64,000 nt of DNA from Piromyces finnis (Eukaryota; Neocallimastigomycota; Neocallimastigomycetes; Neocallimastigales; Neocallimastigaceae). Made by a program: the position numbers and the translations under genes. The DNA is taken from assembly GCA_002104945.1 (NCBI GenBank), contig MCFH01000030.1:434001-498000 (forward strand), in the 5' to 3' direction. Below the pieces are notes generated by a model. It worked only from the letters and a program-made list of their open reading frames with translations. It did no database searches and had not been told where the DNA came from. Of the stretch, positions 48,156 through 60,100 are shown one piece after another. Positions within the stretch are counted from its first letter, which is position 1. Each line of letters begins with the position of its first letter.

Positions 48156-49442
48156 TTAATTTAGATAAGGCATATTTATGAAATAGTTATTATTACTATC
48201 TCTTTTATTGTTGTTGTTATAAGGGTTGTCATTGACATTTCCCAAATCATTTAAATAATAATTAGAATCATTATATATATTTCCAGGTCTTTTGTTGATA
48301 TAAAAAGTATTTAATGTGGATGTAATAGTTTCTGTAGGGGAAGATGCTAAAGCTTGAGGAGGAGGATTTTGAGAAACATCATAAAATGTAATTTCACTAG
48401 AATTTTGAGAATAGTTTCTTTTATGATTATTATCCATACTATGATTGGTAGTAGTATTAAAAGGTTTAATGTTTAAAGTGATATTACTATGATCACTGTT
48501 GTTGTTAAAGTTGTTAGTATTACCATTAGCATTTACAGAGGAAGTTTGATTCTTTTTATCCGAAAAAGTTTTTAATAAAATTTGATCAATATACATCATG
48601 GTATAATTAAAACTTAATACGGTTTGACGAAATTGTTCAATTTGACCGTCAATGACCAATTGACCATTCATGGTATTGGCATGGTAACGTTGAATAAGAT
48701 GAACAATAAAATAAATTAGGAAAGGAAGGAATAACAATGAAATAGTCATCGAACAAATAATACGTAATTCAGAAATACTTTTAAATTTATCCATAAAGGT
48801 TTGTTTAGTAAAATGACCGTATTCTTTAAGTTTATTAAAAAGACCGGTTTTTAAGGCATAAATAACAGAAATATCATAAAGACAACTAGTCATTTGCATA
48901 ATAAAGATAGAAATCCACCAATATAAATTAAATTTTCCAAGACCATGATTTGGCGTACCATGAATATTAGCTCTTAAATCGACGGAACTGGTAAAATACG
49001 TTGACATACCATAAATTTTAGCAATATTATAGAAAATACAGGTAGTATAGACTATTTTATTTTTCATATCATTTTTTGTCACTGCTAATGTTCTTAATAA
49101 AGGATACCAATCACCAACTATTTCTCCACTTAACCATACCACATGAGCCAAGGCTTGACTAATATACCAATTTTTCATTGAATAAGGCCAAACCATGTTT
49201 ATTTCATTTTTTCTAAATACCATTGTATTTCTTAAGAAATCACCTAACGATCTTAAAAACCAATGCAAAATTAATATAAGAATAACTGGTCTTTTCCAAT
49301 TTTTATTATTTAAAAGTAGTATAACACTCATCCATAAAAAAAAATCACTTTTAATAAATGGAATAAATAAATTTTCATAATCTTCAGCTTTTGCTTTTTG
49401 TAAATTTTGATAATTTCTATGATATTGTAAAACCGCTTCCAT
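48156..49442 (-). CDS. Seven-helix membrane protein of the clustered family, copy 5
   Basis: A single-exon 428-residue minus-strand protein. Motifs in order: NNKNWKRPV, HWFLRSLGDFLRNTM, SGEIVGDWYPLLRTLAV, MDKFKSISELRI and MYIDQILLKTF. It has the same seven hydrophobic segments and the same predicted N-out/C-in topology. Helix 5 is preceded by a short loop with DLRANIHG. The tail of about 130 residues is Asn-rich with scattered Ser-Pro/Thr sites. It lies between the PDDEXK element and the last family member and is read in the same direction as both neighbours in this half of the cluster. Function unknown. Confidence 0.85.
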   Translation of the reverse strand: MEAVLQYHRNYQNLQKAKAEDYENLFIPFIKSDFFLWMSVILLLNNKNWKRPVILILILHWFLRSLGDFLRNTMVFRKNEINMVWPYSMKNWYISQALAHVVWLSGEIVGDWYPLLRTLAVTKNDMKNKIVYTTCIFYNIAKIYGMSTYFTSSVDLRANIHGTPNHGLGKFNLYWWISIFIMQMTSCLYDISVIYALKTGLFNKLKEYGHFTKQTFMDKFKSISELRIICSMTISLLFLPFLIYFIVHLIQRYHANTMNGQLVIDGQIEQFRQTVLSFNYTMMYIDQILLKTFSDKKNQTSSVNANGNTNNFNNNSDHSNITLNIKPFNTTTNHSMDNNHKRNYSQNSSEITFYDVSQNPPPQALASSPTETITSTLNTFYINKRPGNIYNDSNYYLNDLGNVNDNPYNNNNKRDSNNNYFINMPYLN

Positions 49443-49904
49443 TATTGTCTTATTATTTATTAGTTAAAATAAGAAATTTTTTATTTTATTTTATTCTATT
49501 TATTATTATTTTTTTCTTTTCTTTTATAAATCTTTGATATATCCTTTATTGAATAGTAAAATAGATAATGGTAATAATAGATTGTATTTTTATTATATAT
49601 ATAAAAGAATGAATATTTAAAATTTTACAAAATTACTAAAAAGTTTTTTTTTAATTATTACTTTTTTTTATTAAAAAAAAAAAAAAAAAAAAAATAAAAG
49701 AAAAACTTTATAGGTTTTTATATTATTTATCATAAACTATTCATAATTCATCGTATTTATTATTTTATATAAAATAATCCCATTGAACAATAGATTTTAT
49801 TAATTATATATATTACCAGATTGTTTTTTAAAATTTATTCAATATAAAATGAAATTATAATAAACTTTTTTTTCTATTATTATTTATTATTATTTATTAT
49901 TCTA

Positions 49905-50044
<140 letters not shown>

Positions 50045-51192
50045 ATTATTTTTTATATTATTATTTATTATTAATTAAAAGGTATTTTAAAAAGAAAAAT
50101 AATTGATAACAATTTTAATATACCATATTTTCATATTTTCAAATGATATTATTAGGATAAAAAAAAAAACATGTTAACATATAACATAACAGAGAATAAT
50201 TAAAAAAAAAAAAAAAAACTTTATAATTATCACTTTTGTAATATATAAATAAAAATAATATTGTTATTATTATTATTATAATTAATAATTATAAACAATG
50301 ATTATTAGATAATAATATATATTTTAAAATTTCATTGTTAATACTAAATAATAATAAAATAAAAACCACCAGTGTGCTTGTGTAATATAAAATATAAAAT
50401 TAACAAATTTAATAAATAAAAAAAAAAAGTATAAATAATGTTTTTTTTTTCTTTCTTTATATAATTTAATATTATAATTCATAAAATAAATTAAAAAAGT
50501 TCTAAAAATAGAATTCAATGAATGAAGTAATAAAAATAATAATAATAAAAAAAAAAAAAATACCATTTAGAAATAATATAAATGTTTAATTTTATTTTTA
50601 AATTCATTAATATAAAAAACTTAAAAATATTATGTTTCATTTTTATATTTATTTATATTTATGATAAATACACTTTTTCAATGATTACAATGCATTTTAA
50701 ATTTTGTATTATGAAATGATTAATAAATATTGGTTCTTTTCATTTTTTTTCCTTTTCTTAAACAATGTTAGGTTTCAAAATAATAATAATTGATAATAAT
50801 TATCATCAAGATCCATTAAAATTCATCATACTCATGATATAAAAAAAAACATTAATTTTTTAAAAAATATATAGAATTAATATTAAAATAAAGAAAATTG
50901 AGGAATAAAAATAGATTAAAAAAAAGAGAAAAAGAGAAATAACTTGCTATAATTTCTAATTATTATTAATCTTTTTTTTTTAATACTTTTTATGTATATA
51001 CCACAAAAGAAGTAAATAATTACTTTTTATGTACATACATCGAAACTTTGGCACCATGAAAACTTTTTCTTTTTTTACTTTAAATTTTATTTATTTATTA
51101 TTATTGTATCTATGTATATTTTATTTTATTTATTTATTTATTATAATAAATTTATTAAATAATAAAGTTTTTTTTTCTTAAAAAAGTAAAGT

Positions 51193-51365
51193 ATAATTAT
51201 AATAAATTATATCTATTATGGAAGGGGTAATTTCTATGATAATTTATATCTATTATAAAAGGTTAATTACTATTATGATAATTTATATCTATTATATATA
51301 TATATATAATGATTTCTATGATATTGTTTATATCAATTATATATACATAGGGTAATTTCTATGAT
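51193..51365. repeat. Degenerate tandem repeat, 39-48 bp units, about four copies
   Basis: Units share the core ATAATTTATATCTATTAT followed by a variable part and usually GGTAATTTCTATG. Unit length varies through A/T slippage. It lies 0.2 kb downstream of the minus-strand gene ending at 51539. Confidence 0.75.
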
Positions 51366-51538
51366 AGTCTAATTCAATGATGTTATTTATCATATATGGA
51401 TTATTATGAATATGAAGTAAAAAGAATTTTTAAAATAGAAATGAATTAACTACTTTTCTTTTTATCCATTATTTAATTTATAGCAATTTTATTATACATT
51501 ATATATTTCAAGCAATTATTATTATTATTATTTTTTTT

Positions 51539-52975
51539 TTAATAATTACTATAACTAAATATTTTTATATTTGAAACTTTACTACGACAACCAGAAGGGT
51601 ATAACGATGGGTTCTTATACGATGAATTATTATTATTATTAGAAGAAGAATGATTGGAATTACCACTCATGTAATAATCATTTGTAGCTGTATTATAATA
51701 ATTAATATAATTATTATAATAATTATATTTATTATTATTTTCATTTTCATAATAATTAGGATTAAGATTATATTTATTATATTTATTTTCATTTGTACTT
51801 TGATGAGTTGCTGAACTTTGGGTATCTTTATAAAAATTATTAACAGGTTTACAATATGTCTCTACTATAGAACTAATAGAGTTTACAGGTAATGGAGGTT
51901 CTTCTTCATACCCATTACCATTGGAATGATATTCATGGTACGAATGATAGGAATGATGAGATAGATTTTCATTTACACTTTTTGATGATGAGAGTAAATT
52001 TGTATTTGAAAAAGAAGGAAAACTTATACTGGAATGATCTTTAGATTTTAAGGAATATTTCCTATATGATTTTCTTGGTTTACTACGACGACCAACATAG
52101 CATATTAATAAAACTTGATCGATGTACATTAAAACAAAATTAACATCAATGAGAGCACGTCTTATTTGATCCACACTAAAATAATCTATTTCATTTATTC
52201 CAATCTTTTCATTGCTATATAATAAATTAACATAGACTATAATAATAGTAATAAGAATAGGTAAATATAATATAGTAACAAACATTGAAATGAAAATACG
52301 GAATTCCGATATTCTTTTAAAACGTTCGATAAACGAATTGTTTCTTTCTTTGAAGAAATTTAATTGACTAAAAAGATTTTGTTTCAAACAAATGATAATG
52401 GATAAATCATAAATAAAACTTGCAATTTGAATTAGGGCCACAATAATCCACCATTGAAGAGTATATAACTTATCATCAGCAGGGTCTGGTAAATTGACTT
52501 GTCTAGGTATGGCAATAAAATAAAAGAGAATACTACATACCTTTGTCATATTATACAATAAACAGGTAACATAAATAAATCTTATTTTTTTCTTATTGTT
52601 TATGATTGCCTTTGTTCTTACCAAAGGATACCAATCCCCAATTATTTCACCAGTAGACCAAAATACATTAGCTAAAGCCGTTCCTATCATATAAGCTTTT
52701 TCATTTAATTTATTTATTTTAAAAGTTGGATCTTTTATTAATAAATACATGAATTGGTTTAAACAGTCTCCCGTTGATCGAAATATCCAATGAACTATTA
52801 ATAATATTAATACCGGTCTTTTCCAATTATTTCTATTCATAATAATAACCAAAAAAGTCCATGCGAAAAAAAGACTTTTAATATAAGATACCGGCATCAA
52901 TTGATATGAATTAATAGGACCATATGGAAATGTCGTTTTTTTATTCGTTTCAATACATGATATTAGACTTTCCAT
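51539..52975 (-). CDS. Seven-helix membrane protein of the clustered family, copy 6
   Basis: A single-exon 478-residue minus-strand protein and the outermost member on the right. Motifs: NRNNWKRPV, HWIFRSTGDCLNQFM, TGEIIGDWYPLVRTKAI, IERFKRISEFRIF and MYIDQVLLICYV. It differs from the others at the WPY motif before helix 3, where it reads NEKAYMIGTALANVFW. The tail of about 170 residues starts with a basic patch (GRRSKPRKSYRKYS) and is otherwise Ser/Tyr/Asn-rich, with a HSYHSYHEYHSN stretch. No intron is needed. Function unknown; same receptor-like topology argument as for the other copies. Confidence 0.85.
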   Translation of the reverse strand: MESLISCIETNKKTTFPYGPINSYQLMPVSYIKSLFFAWTFLVIIMNRNNWKRPVLILLIVHWIFRSTGDCLNQFMYLLIKDPTFKINKLNEKAYMIGTALANVFWSTGEIIGDWYPLVRTKAIINNKKKIRFIYVTCLLYNMTKVCSILFYFIAIPRQVNLPDPADDKLYTLQWWIIVALIQIASFIYDLSIIICLKQNLFSQLNFFKERNNSFIERFKRISEFRIFISMFVTILYLPILITIIIVYVNLLYSNEKIGINEIDYFSVDQIRRALIDVNFVLMYIDQVLLICYVGRRSKPRKSYRKYSLKSKDHSSISFPSFSNTNLLSSSKSVNENLSHHSYHSYHEYHSNGNGYEEEPPLPVNSISSIVETYCKPVNNFYKDTQSSATHQSTNENKYNKYNLNPNYYENENNNKYNYYNNYINYYNTATNDYYMSGNSNHSSSNNNNNSSYKNPSLYPSGCRSKVSNIKIFSYSNY

Positions 52976-54453
52976 TTTAATAAAGATTATTCTTTATCCT
53001 TTTTGTTCTTTTACGTAGTATATTATTTTTAGTGTACTTTATATATATATATGTCTATAGTATCTGATTTATTTATTTTTTATTATCTATATGATTTTTT
53101 ATTTTTTTTTTTGTTGTTAAAAAAAAATAATGTATTATTATTATATTCTTTTTTATATTTCTTTTTTCTTTCTTTCTTTCTTTTCCTATTTGAATTAACA
53201 TAAAAGAACCCTTTGGTTAATCCTTCCTAATTAAAAAAAAAAAAAAGAATAAAAAATAAAAGCATAACATTGCCTTCTTTTTTTATTTATTTTTTTAAAG
53301 AGAGTTTTTATCCAATAAAATTAAAGTTACATTGTTTTTTATGTGTAAAGTGAATTCATAATTTTATTAATAAATAAAGTTTCTTGTACTACAAATTTAT
53401 ATTAAAGATAAATGATTTCAATAGATTAAAAATTATTAATAATTGATGTCATATTATTGTAACAATGTAACCATGATTATTTAAATTGATAAGAAATTTT
53501 ATTAAAGGATTTTATTTATAAATTTAATAGGAATTTCAATTCAAGGGATACAAAAAGAGAAAAAAAGAAAAATCTTGTTGGTTTCAAATTTTTATTATAA
53601 AAAAAATGATTGACCAATTTTGTACCACATGAAAAAAAAAGTTTTTTTTTTTAAATTAAAATTTCATTAAAAAAAATAGGTATTTTTTTTTATTCTTTTT
53701 AAAAAAACAAAAAGGTGTGAGAGAGAATAAGAAAGTGTGAATAAAATATTACTTTTTTCAAAAAAAATAATTATTTATTTATTTAAATTTTATTTTAAAA
53801 TATTCACATATATATATAAGGTATTATTATTCATTATATATAAAAAATATAATTTACACTCTTTTTAGCATATGAAAAAAAAATAAAGTTTTTGTCAACA
53901 ATATAAAAAATAAATTAATTTAATTTTTAATAAAAAAAAAAAAGAAAATCATTTTTTTAAAACTTTAATTTTATTTATTTTTGATGCTTTACTTTTTTTT
54001 ATCTAATTTTAAACTATAAAAAAAAGATGAAAAGGCAAAAAAAGTTTAATAGTAAAACGAAAGACCTAACACTTTAGCAATAAAAACAACCAATAATAAA
54101 AGGAAATAGTAAAACTTTTTATGTTATAATAAAAAAAGTCTTACCACAACAACAACAATAATAATCAAAGACATTACAACAATTAATAATAAAAGAAATG
54201 TTGTATTATAATAATTAATAGAATATTATAATAATAATAATAATAATAAATAAATAAATAAATAAATATTATTATTGATATTAATAATGTTAATAATGTT
54301 AGTATTATATAAGGTATTTATTGATTATTTGTTTTTGTCTTTAATAGTAATAATATTAGGTTTATTATTATGTTGTTGAATAAAGTAATAATTATTATTT
54401 ATTAATGTTTTTTTTTATAATTATAATTCATTAATTATAAATGAAAAGAAAGT

Positions 54454-54509
54454 AAATAATAAATAATAATGGGTAAAAGCGTGCGTTTACCCATTATTAT
54501 TTATTATTT
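54454..54509. repeat. Perfect 24-bp inverted repeat with 8-nt loop
   Basis: Arms 54454-54477 and 54486-54509 are exact reverse complements. The inner ends are GGGTAAA and TTTACCC, around the loop AGCGTGCG. The loop is strikingly GC-rich for this DNA. Confidence 0.9.
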
Positions 54510-54565
54510 TGTTAATATATTTAACTTTATTATTATTATTAATATAATAACAGTTCCTTTCATTA

Positions 54566-54696
<131 letters not shown>

Positions 54697-54854
54697 GTGA
54701 ACATTTATGGACACATAATTTTATTTATCTATATCATATATTTATTACACACGTGACTATTTTATAAAAACATAAACATGTATTAAAAGTGTTGTAAACG
54801 TAATGTCTACGTGTTGTAGAGAAAGTTATTTTTTATTTATTTTATTTTATTTTT

Positions 54855-55431
54855 TGATATGAAATTAATATGTCTAGCTACATATTAGCCAATATTTAAA
54901 ATAATTTTTATTATTTAAAATATTCAATTTCATCTTTAAAAATTTATATATAATATTTCATAATAATAATATAATAATTGATATATATTATAATACATTA
55001 TTTATATATTAGTTATAGAATTCATGTACATATTTCATTATATTCTTAAATATTAATATTATATATTAGTATTAATTTTATTGTAATACTTATTTGTATT
55101 ACATTACCTTTCCTTATATAGTAATATTTCATATAAAATGTAAAATATATTATACTATATCCTATTTAATTATTATTCATATATTATGAATACATTACAT
55201 TATATAATTGATATTCAATTATATTATAGGAATTTTATAATATAAAAATATTCATGTAAAAATAATTAATAATTAGAAAAAGAGAAGAGCTTTAATAATT
55301 AATAAGAAAATATTATAAGTGAAATTATTAATAAGAGAGAAGTTAATAGTAATAAAATATTTTTCACCTAATATAATAAATTATAAATAAACTAATATTA
55401 AATTACTACAACATAAAAGAAACTTATATCA
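54855..55431 (+). repeat. 5' LTR, 577 bp
   Basis: Begins TGATATGAAATT and ends AAACTTATATCA, with six-base inverted termini. It is matched by 62553-63129. The promoter, transcript start and polyadenylation site of the element should lie here, but I cannot place them in such A/T-rich sequence. Confidence 0.93.
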
Positions 55432-55434
55432 AAT

Positions 55435-55451
55435 TGGTGCGAAGTGTGAGG
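55435..55451 (+). promoter_or_regulatory. Primer-binding site of the retrotransposon
   Basis: TGGTGCGAAGTGTGAGG lies three bases after the 5' LTR end. It starts with the TGG expected to pair with the CCA end of a primer tRNA and is much richer in GC than its surroundings. I cannot name the tRNA without the host tRNA set. Confidence 0.75.
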
Positions 55452-56268
55452 TTGTAGAATAAAAGATATTAATATTAGTTTATTAAATCTATAATATAGG
55501 TGAATTTAATTATTTAGTTTGAGTGTTTTATTATTAAGTGGAAAATAAACGCGATATTATTGAATTGAATTAATTGTTATTTTTATTTTCTTTATTTTAC
55601 CTTTGTATTTTGTGAAATTTAGAGTATTTACTTTAGTCAAGTTATATTCTAATATCCACAAGAATATTATTATTAATACAATTTTATTATTTTTATATAA
55701 TTGAATAAGAGAAACTGGGGAAATCGGACCAGAATAAAAACGATTAATCTTTTATTCATATATGTTTATTAGTTGGTAGATTATTTATTTTATTTTTATT
55801 CAATAGTTTGAAAAGTTTTATGTTATATTACTATATAACATTATATTATATATAAAGAATTTTATATTTAAGAATTATTATTACATATTTTATAATATTT
55901 TTACTTATTTTATAATATCTGATTAAGCTTACTACCAACTATATTAGTTATAGTGAGTTTTATTTTAAAGAAATTTTCATATTATTTTAAGTGAATTAAA
56001 ATATTGTATTCTCTTACTTATTTTAATTCTAATTATTTTATAATTATCATTATCTAAGTGAATTAAAATATTGTATCTTCTTACTTATTTTAATTCTAAC
56101 TATTTTAATTATTTTATTTTATTTTATTTTATTTAAAGAGAATTAAAATATTGTATTATTTACATTATTTTAATCTTATAATTAAGAATTACATTTATTT
56201 TTATTTTATTTTTTTTTTATTTCATATAATATTACCATTTAATTATTTATTCTATTTTCAATTCAATA
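55452..56268 (+). other. Retrotransposon 5' leader with three hairpin-forming repeats
   Basis: Untranslated leader between the primer-binding site and the gag ATG, mostly A/T. At 55991-56175 a unit containing GAATTAAAATA and TATTTTAATTC (reverse complements) occurs three times, the third copy lacking one base of match. Packaging, dimerisation or translation roles are possible. Confidence 0.7.
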
Positions 56269-57198
56269 ATGGGTGAATTTAAAATTCCACTTCCAACAAT
56301 TGGAGGAACTAACCAAGATGTAGATACCTGGGTGGATCTTTTAGAAAATTGGTTAGCTATAGAAAAGGTAGCTAATGAAGATATCTACCGTTATATTTTG
56401 GCTAGTACGCGTGAAGAAGCTACCAAAGCGATTCTGGAACATAGGAGAAAAGTAAATAGAGACTTATCTCTTAATGAATGTAAAGTAATACTTATGAAGA
56501 AATATCATTCAAACAATGATAAAGCTGCCAAATTTAGGAAATTAAAAATGTTAAAAATTGAAGTTAATGAAAATGTATTAGAATTTGATAAAAAGTTTAT
56601 GAAGCTTTATGATGATCTGCCAGATGAATTCAAAGACAAGATTTCTGTGTATGACTATGAATTCGCTCTAGTTGCACAAGATGATGTTTATGAAAAGGTT
56701 GCATTCGCAGATCCAAAATCAATTGAAGATGCTATAGGGATTGCTGAAAGATATTATGAAATTCATAATGGTCCAAATCTTAGAGCTAATACTTCGTCTA
56801 TGAACTACCGTCGTACTAATAATAACAATTATAATAATTCGAATTATACTTATAGTAGGTCTAGATATTCGAATAATTACAATAATTACAATCCTCCACA
56901 TAATATTAAAGTAAATAATAATGTTAATAATAATAGTAATAATAATGGTAATAATGTTAATTATAGTAAAAGCTATAATAGTATGAATAATGGTGCTAGT
57001 ACACAATATTCTAATATATCAAATTCTAATAATAATACAAGATCAACTACTAGCATTAATAATCAAAATGATGAAATGAATGATTTGATTAACGGAATGC
57101 AGAACTTACACATAAAGACCTGTTATTTCTGCCATGAACCAGGTCATATTGCCAGATTTTGCCCACACATGAACTCTACATATTATACAAAAAACTAG
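56269..57198 (+). CDS. gag: Gag (capsid and nucleocapsid) of the Ty3-type element
   Basis: 309 codons from ATG 56269 to TAG 57196-57198. Residues about 30-165 look like a retrotransposon capsid domain (helix-rich, with VILMKKYHSN and LEFDKKFMKLYDDLP). Residues 170-265 are an Asn/Ser/Tyr-rich linker. A CCHC zinc knuckle (CYFCHEPGHIARFC, residues 285-298) should bind the element's RNA. The protein should form the virus-like particle in the cytosol. The last codons overlap the start of pol, and the stop follows directly on the slippery heptamer, so most ribosomes stop here and make Gag alone. Confidence 0.93.
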   Translation: MGEFKIPLPTIGGTNQDVDTWVDLLENWLAIEKVANEDIYRYILASTREEATKAILEHRRKVNRDLSLNECKVILMKKYHSNNDKAAKFRKLKMLKIEVNENVLEFDKKFMKLYDDLPDEFKDKISVYDYEFALVAQDDVYEKVAFADPKSIEDAIGIAERYYEIHNGPNLRANTSSMNYRRTNNNNYNNSNYTYSRSRYSNNYNNYNPPHNIKVNNNVNNNSNNNGNNVNYSKSYNSMNNGASTQYSNISNSNNNTRSTTSINNQNDEMNDLINGMQNLHIKTCYFCHEPGHIARFCPHMNSTYYTKN

Positions 57199-60100
57199 GT
57201 TATGGAAGAGGGCAAACTTCCGTTAATCAAACTGCCAACACTAATAATAACTATTACTATAATAATAATAATACAATGAATCCCGATGTTACAGCAACTA
57301 CTTATTCACCTAATTATGAAGCTATTGTTGCTGCAGCTAAAAGACATCGAGATGAAAAATTAAAAGCTAAAAATCCATATTCCAGAATTCCTAATACAGA
57401 AAGAGAAAAGAATAATTTTAAAAATATTAATACTAATATTAACACTAATAATAACATTAATAATATGAATAAAACTAATTCAAATAATAATATAAATAAT
57501 AACAATTTTAATAATATGAATAGCAATATTACAAATGAAAATAATTTTAACAATAATATTAGTAATAATTTTGATGATATCTACAATAATAATTTTAATA
57601 CCAATAATAATACTAATAATTCTAGTAATAATTTTAACAATAATAATTTAAATAATAATGATAATAATAATATTAATAATAATATCAATATCAATAATAA
57701 AAATAATTATAGTAATATTAAGGATAACACTTCGGATAATAATAATAATGAAAAAGATATAAATAATAATATAAAATTGAATAATAATATTAATGATAAT
57801 TCAATTGATAAGAATAATAAAACCAAGAAAGTAAATTTTAAATTAGAAAATGAAGATAAATCAAAGAAAAATAAGACTACTAGTTTAAATACCGATATAG
57901 ATATGAAAGAAGCTAATAAGGTAAAGAAAACGCGTAAAAACACGCGTATAAATGAAGAATCCACTTTGGAAAATATATTACCTAGTGATAATTCTAATAG
58001 TATAAAAACAAAAACTTCAATCCAAATGCTAAAAGATTCAGAAGAATATAATATATGTACCGATTTATTAAATACTCCAGCTAATATTACTTTTGGACAA
58101 CTTTTAGGTGTTAGTAAAACGTCCAAAGCTGAATTAATTAAGGGATTAAAGAATTTAAAGTTGGATAATATTACTATTAGTACCACTGAAGTTGATGAAA
58201 ATAATAATAATTTGTATAAATTAAATAATAATTTCATTAATATCGATGGAAGAACCAAAGTAAACGATCATGATGTTGCAGTTGTTCATGGTACAATCAA
58301 TTCCCATTCAGCAGCTATATTTATTGATGCATGTAGTAATACAAATTTAATTACGCGCTCCTTTTTAGATAATAAAATTAAAGATTTTGAAATTGTAGGA
58401 CAAATTAGAGGAAGAATAAGACAAGCAATGGTTGATGATGTTGCTAGAGTATATGATCTAGTGAAACTTCATGTAAAAATAGGCAAAATTGAATTTGATT
58501 CTATATTTAGAATATCAGATAAAAACGATTCATTTTATGATGCTATTATTGGATTTAAAACACAAAATGAAAATCGCATTATGATTGATACAGTTGATAA
58601 AACATTAATTTTGAAATCTTCTGATAATAAATTTATTCCTATTGTTGATGTTGAAGATATTTCTATATTTCAATCCCAAGCTCTTTCTTGCTATTCCAAT
58701 GATGTAGAAGATATTTATTTTGATTATGAAGATATAACCGCTAGTACTATTTTAGCTGTAGTTGAAGAAAATAGACCTAACAAAATAGAAAATAATAATA
58801 ATAATAAAATGGATATTATTAATAATATAATTTCTAATATCAAAGTTGATAACGATGTTGATAAAAATTTATTTAGTTCTCTTCTTAAAAATTTTAATGA
58901 TGTTATTGCTGTATCTTCTGATGATTTGGAACCATCAAATTTGTTACCACACCACATTATTTTGGAGGATAATGTGCGCCCTATTAAACAAAAAGCTTAT
59001 AATATTTCACAAGTTCAATTATCAGGTTTAAAAGAAGAATTAGAAAAACTAATTAATAAAGGTCTAATTGAACCGTCTCATTCTCCGTGGGCTTCTCCAG
59101 TGGTTATGGTTAAGAAGAAAAATGGAAAATGGCGCCTTTGTATTGATTTTAGAAAATTAAATAATGTAACTGTTAAAGATGCATACGCCCTACCTAAAAT
59201 CAAAGAAATTTTTGACTCACTTAAAGATTCAAAAATCTTTTCAACAATCGATTTATTTAGTGGATATCATCAAATTCCTATGTTCAAAGAAGATATGGAT
59301 AAAACTTCTTTTACCACTAAATTTGGTAACTATTATTTTAAAGTTATGCCTTTTGGATTAACTAATGCTCCTGCCACTTTTCAGCGCGAAATGAATCGTA
59401 TCTTTTTCGATTTAATTAATGAATGTGTTCAAATATATTTAGATGATATTATTATTTATTCTCCTAGTTTTGAAAATCATATTAATGACTTAAGAAAAGT
59501 TTTTACTATTTTACGTAATAACAAATTAAAGTTAAATATTGAGAAATGTTCTTTTTGTCAACTTGAAATAGAGGCTTTAGGTCATCGGGTTACTATTGAT
59601 GGTTTACTTCCTTTGGAAAAGAAAGTCGCATCTATTAAAGAAATGAACCCACCACGAGATATTTCTGAACTACGTTCATTTTTAGGTATGACTAGTTATT
59701 ACAGAAATTTTATTGAAAATTATTCTGCTATTGCAGCTCCTCTTTGCAAACTATTAAAGAAAAAAATTAAATATGAATGGACAGAAATTCAAGAACAAAG
59801 TTTCAGAAATCTGATATATTGCCTAGTTAATGCACCAATTCTTTGTTTTCCTAAATTTGATGTTCCTTTTATAATTAGATCTGATGCTTGTGGATATGGA
59901 ATTGGTGGTGTTTTACTACAGTTATATGATGACAATATTGAGCATCCAGTTTATTTTGTTAGTAGAAGTATTAAGAAAACGGAAGAAAATTATACCACTA
60001 CTGAATTAGAAGGTACTGCTGCTTATTATTGTCTTTTACAATTTGAACCATATATTCTAGGGAATCCATTTCAAACCATTCTTTATACTGATCATGAACC

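Noticed and set aside
50324-50566. Minus-strand 80-residue hydrophobic frame
   Set aside because: Phe/Leu/Tyr low complexity without motif, signal peptide or relation to neighbours.
57707-58258. Minus-strand 183-residue frame
   Set aside because: Leu/Phe/Ile-rich antisense of the Asn-rich pol linker.
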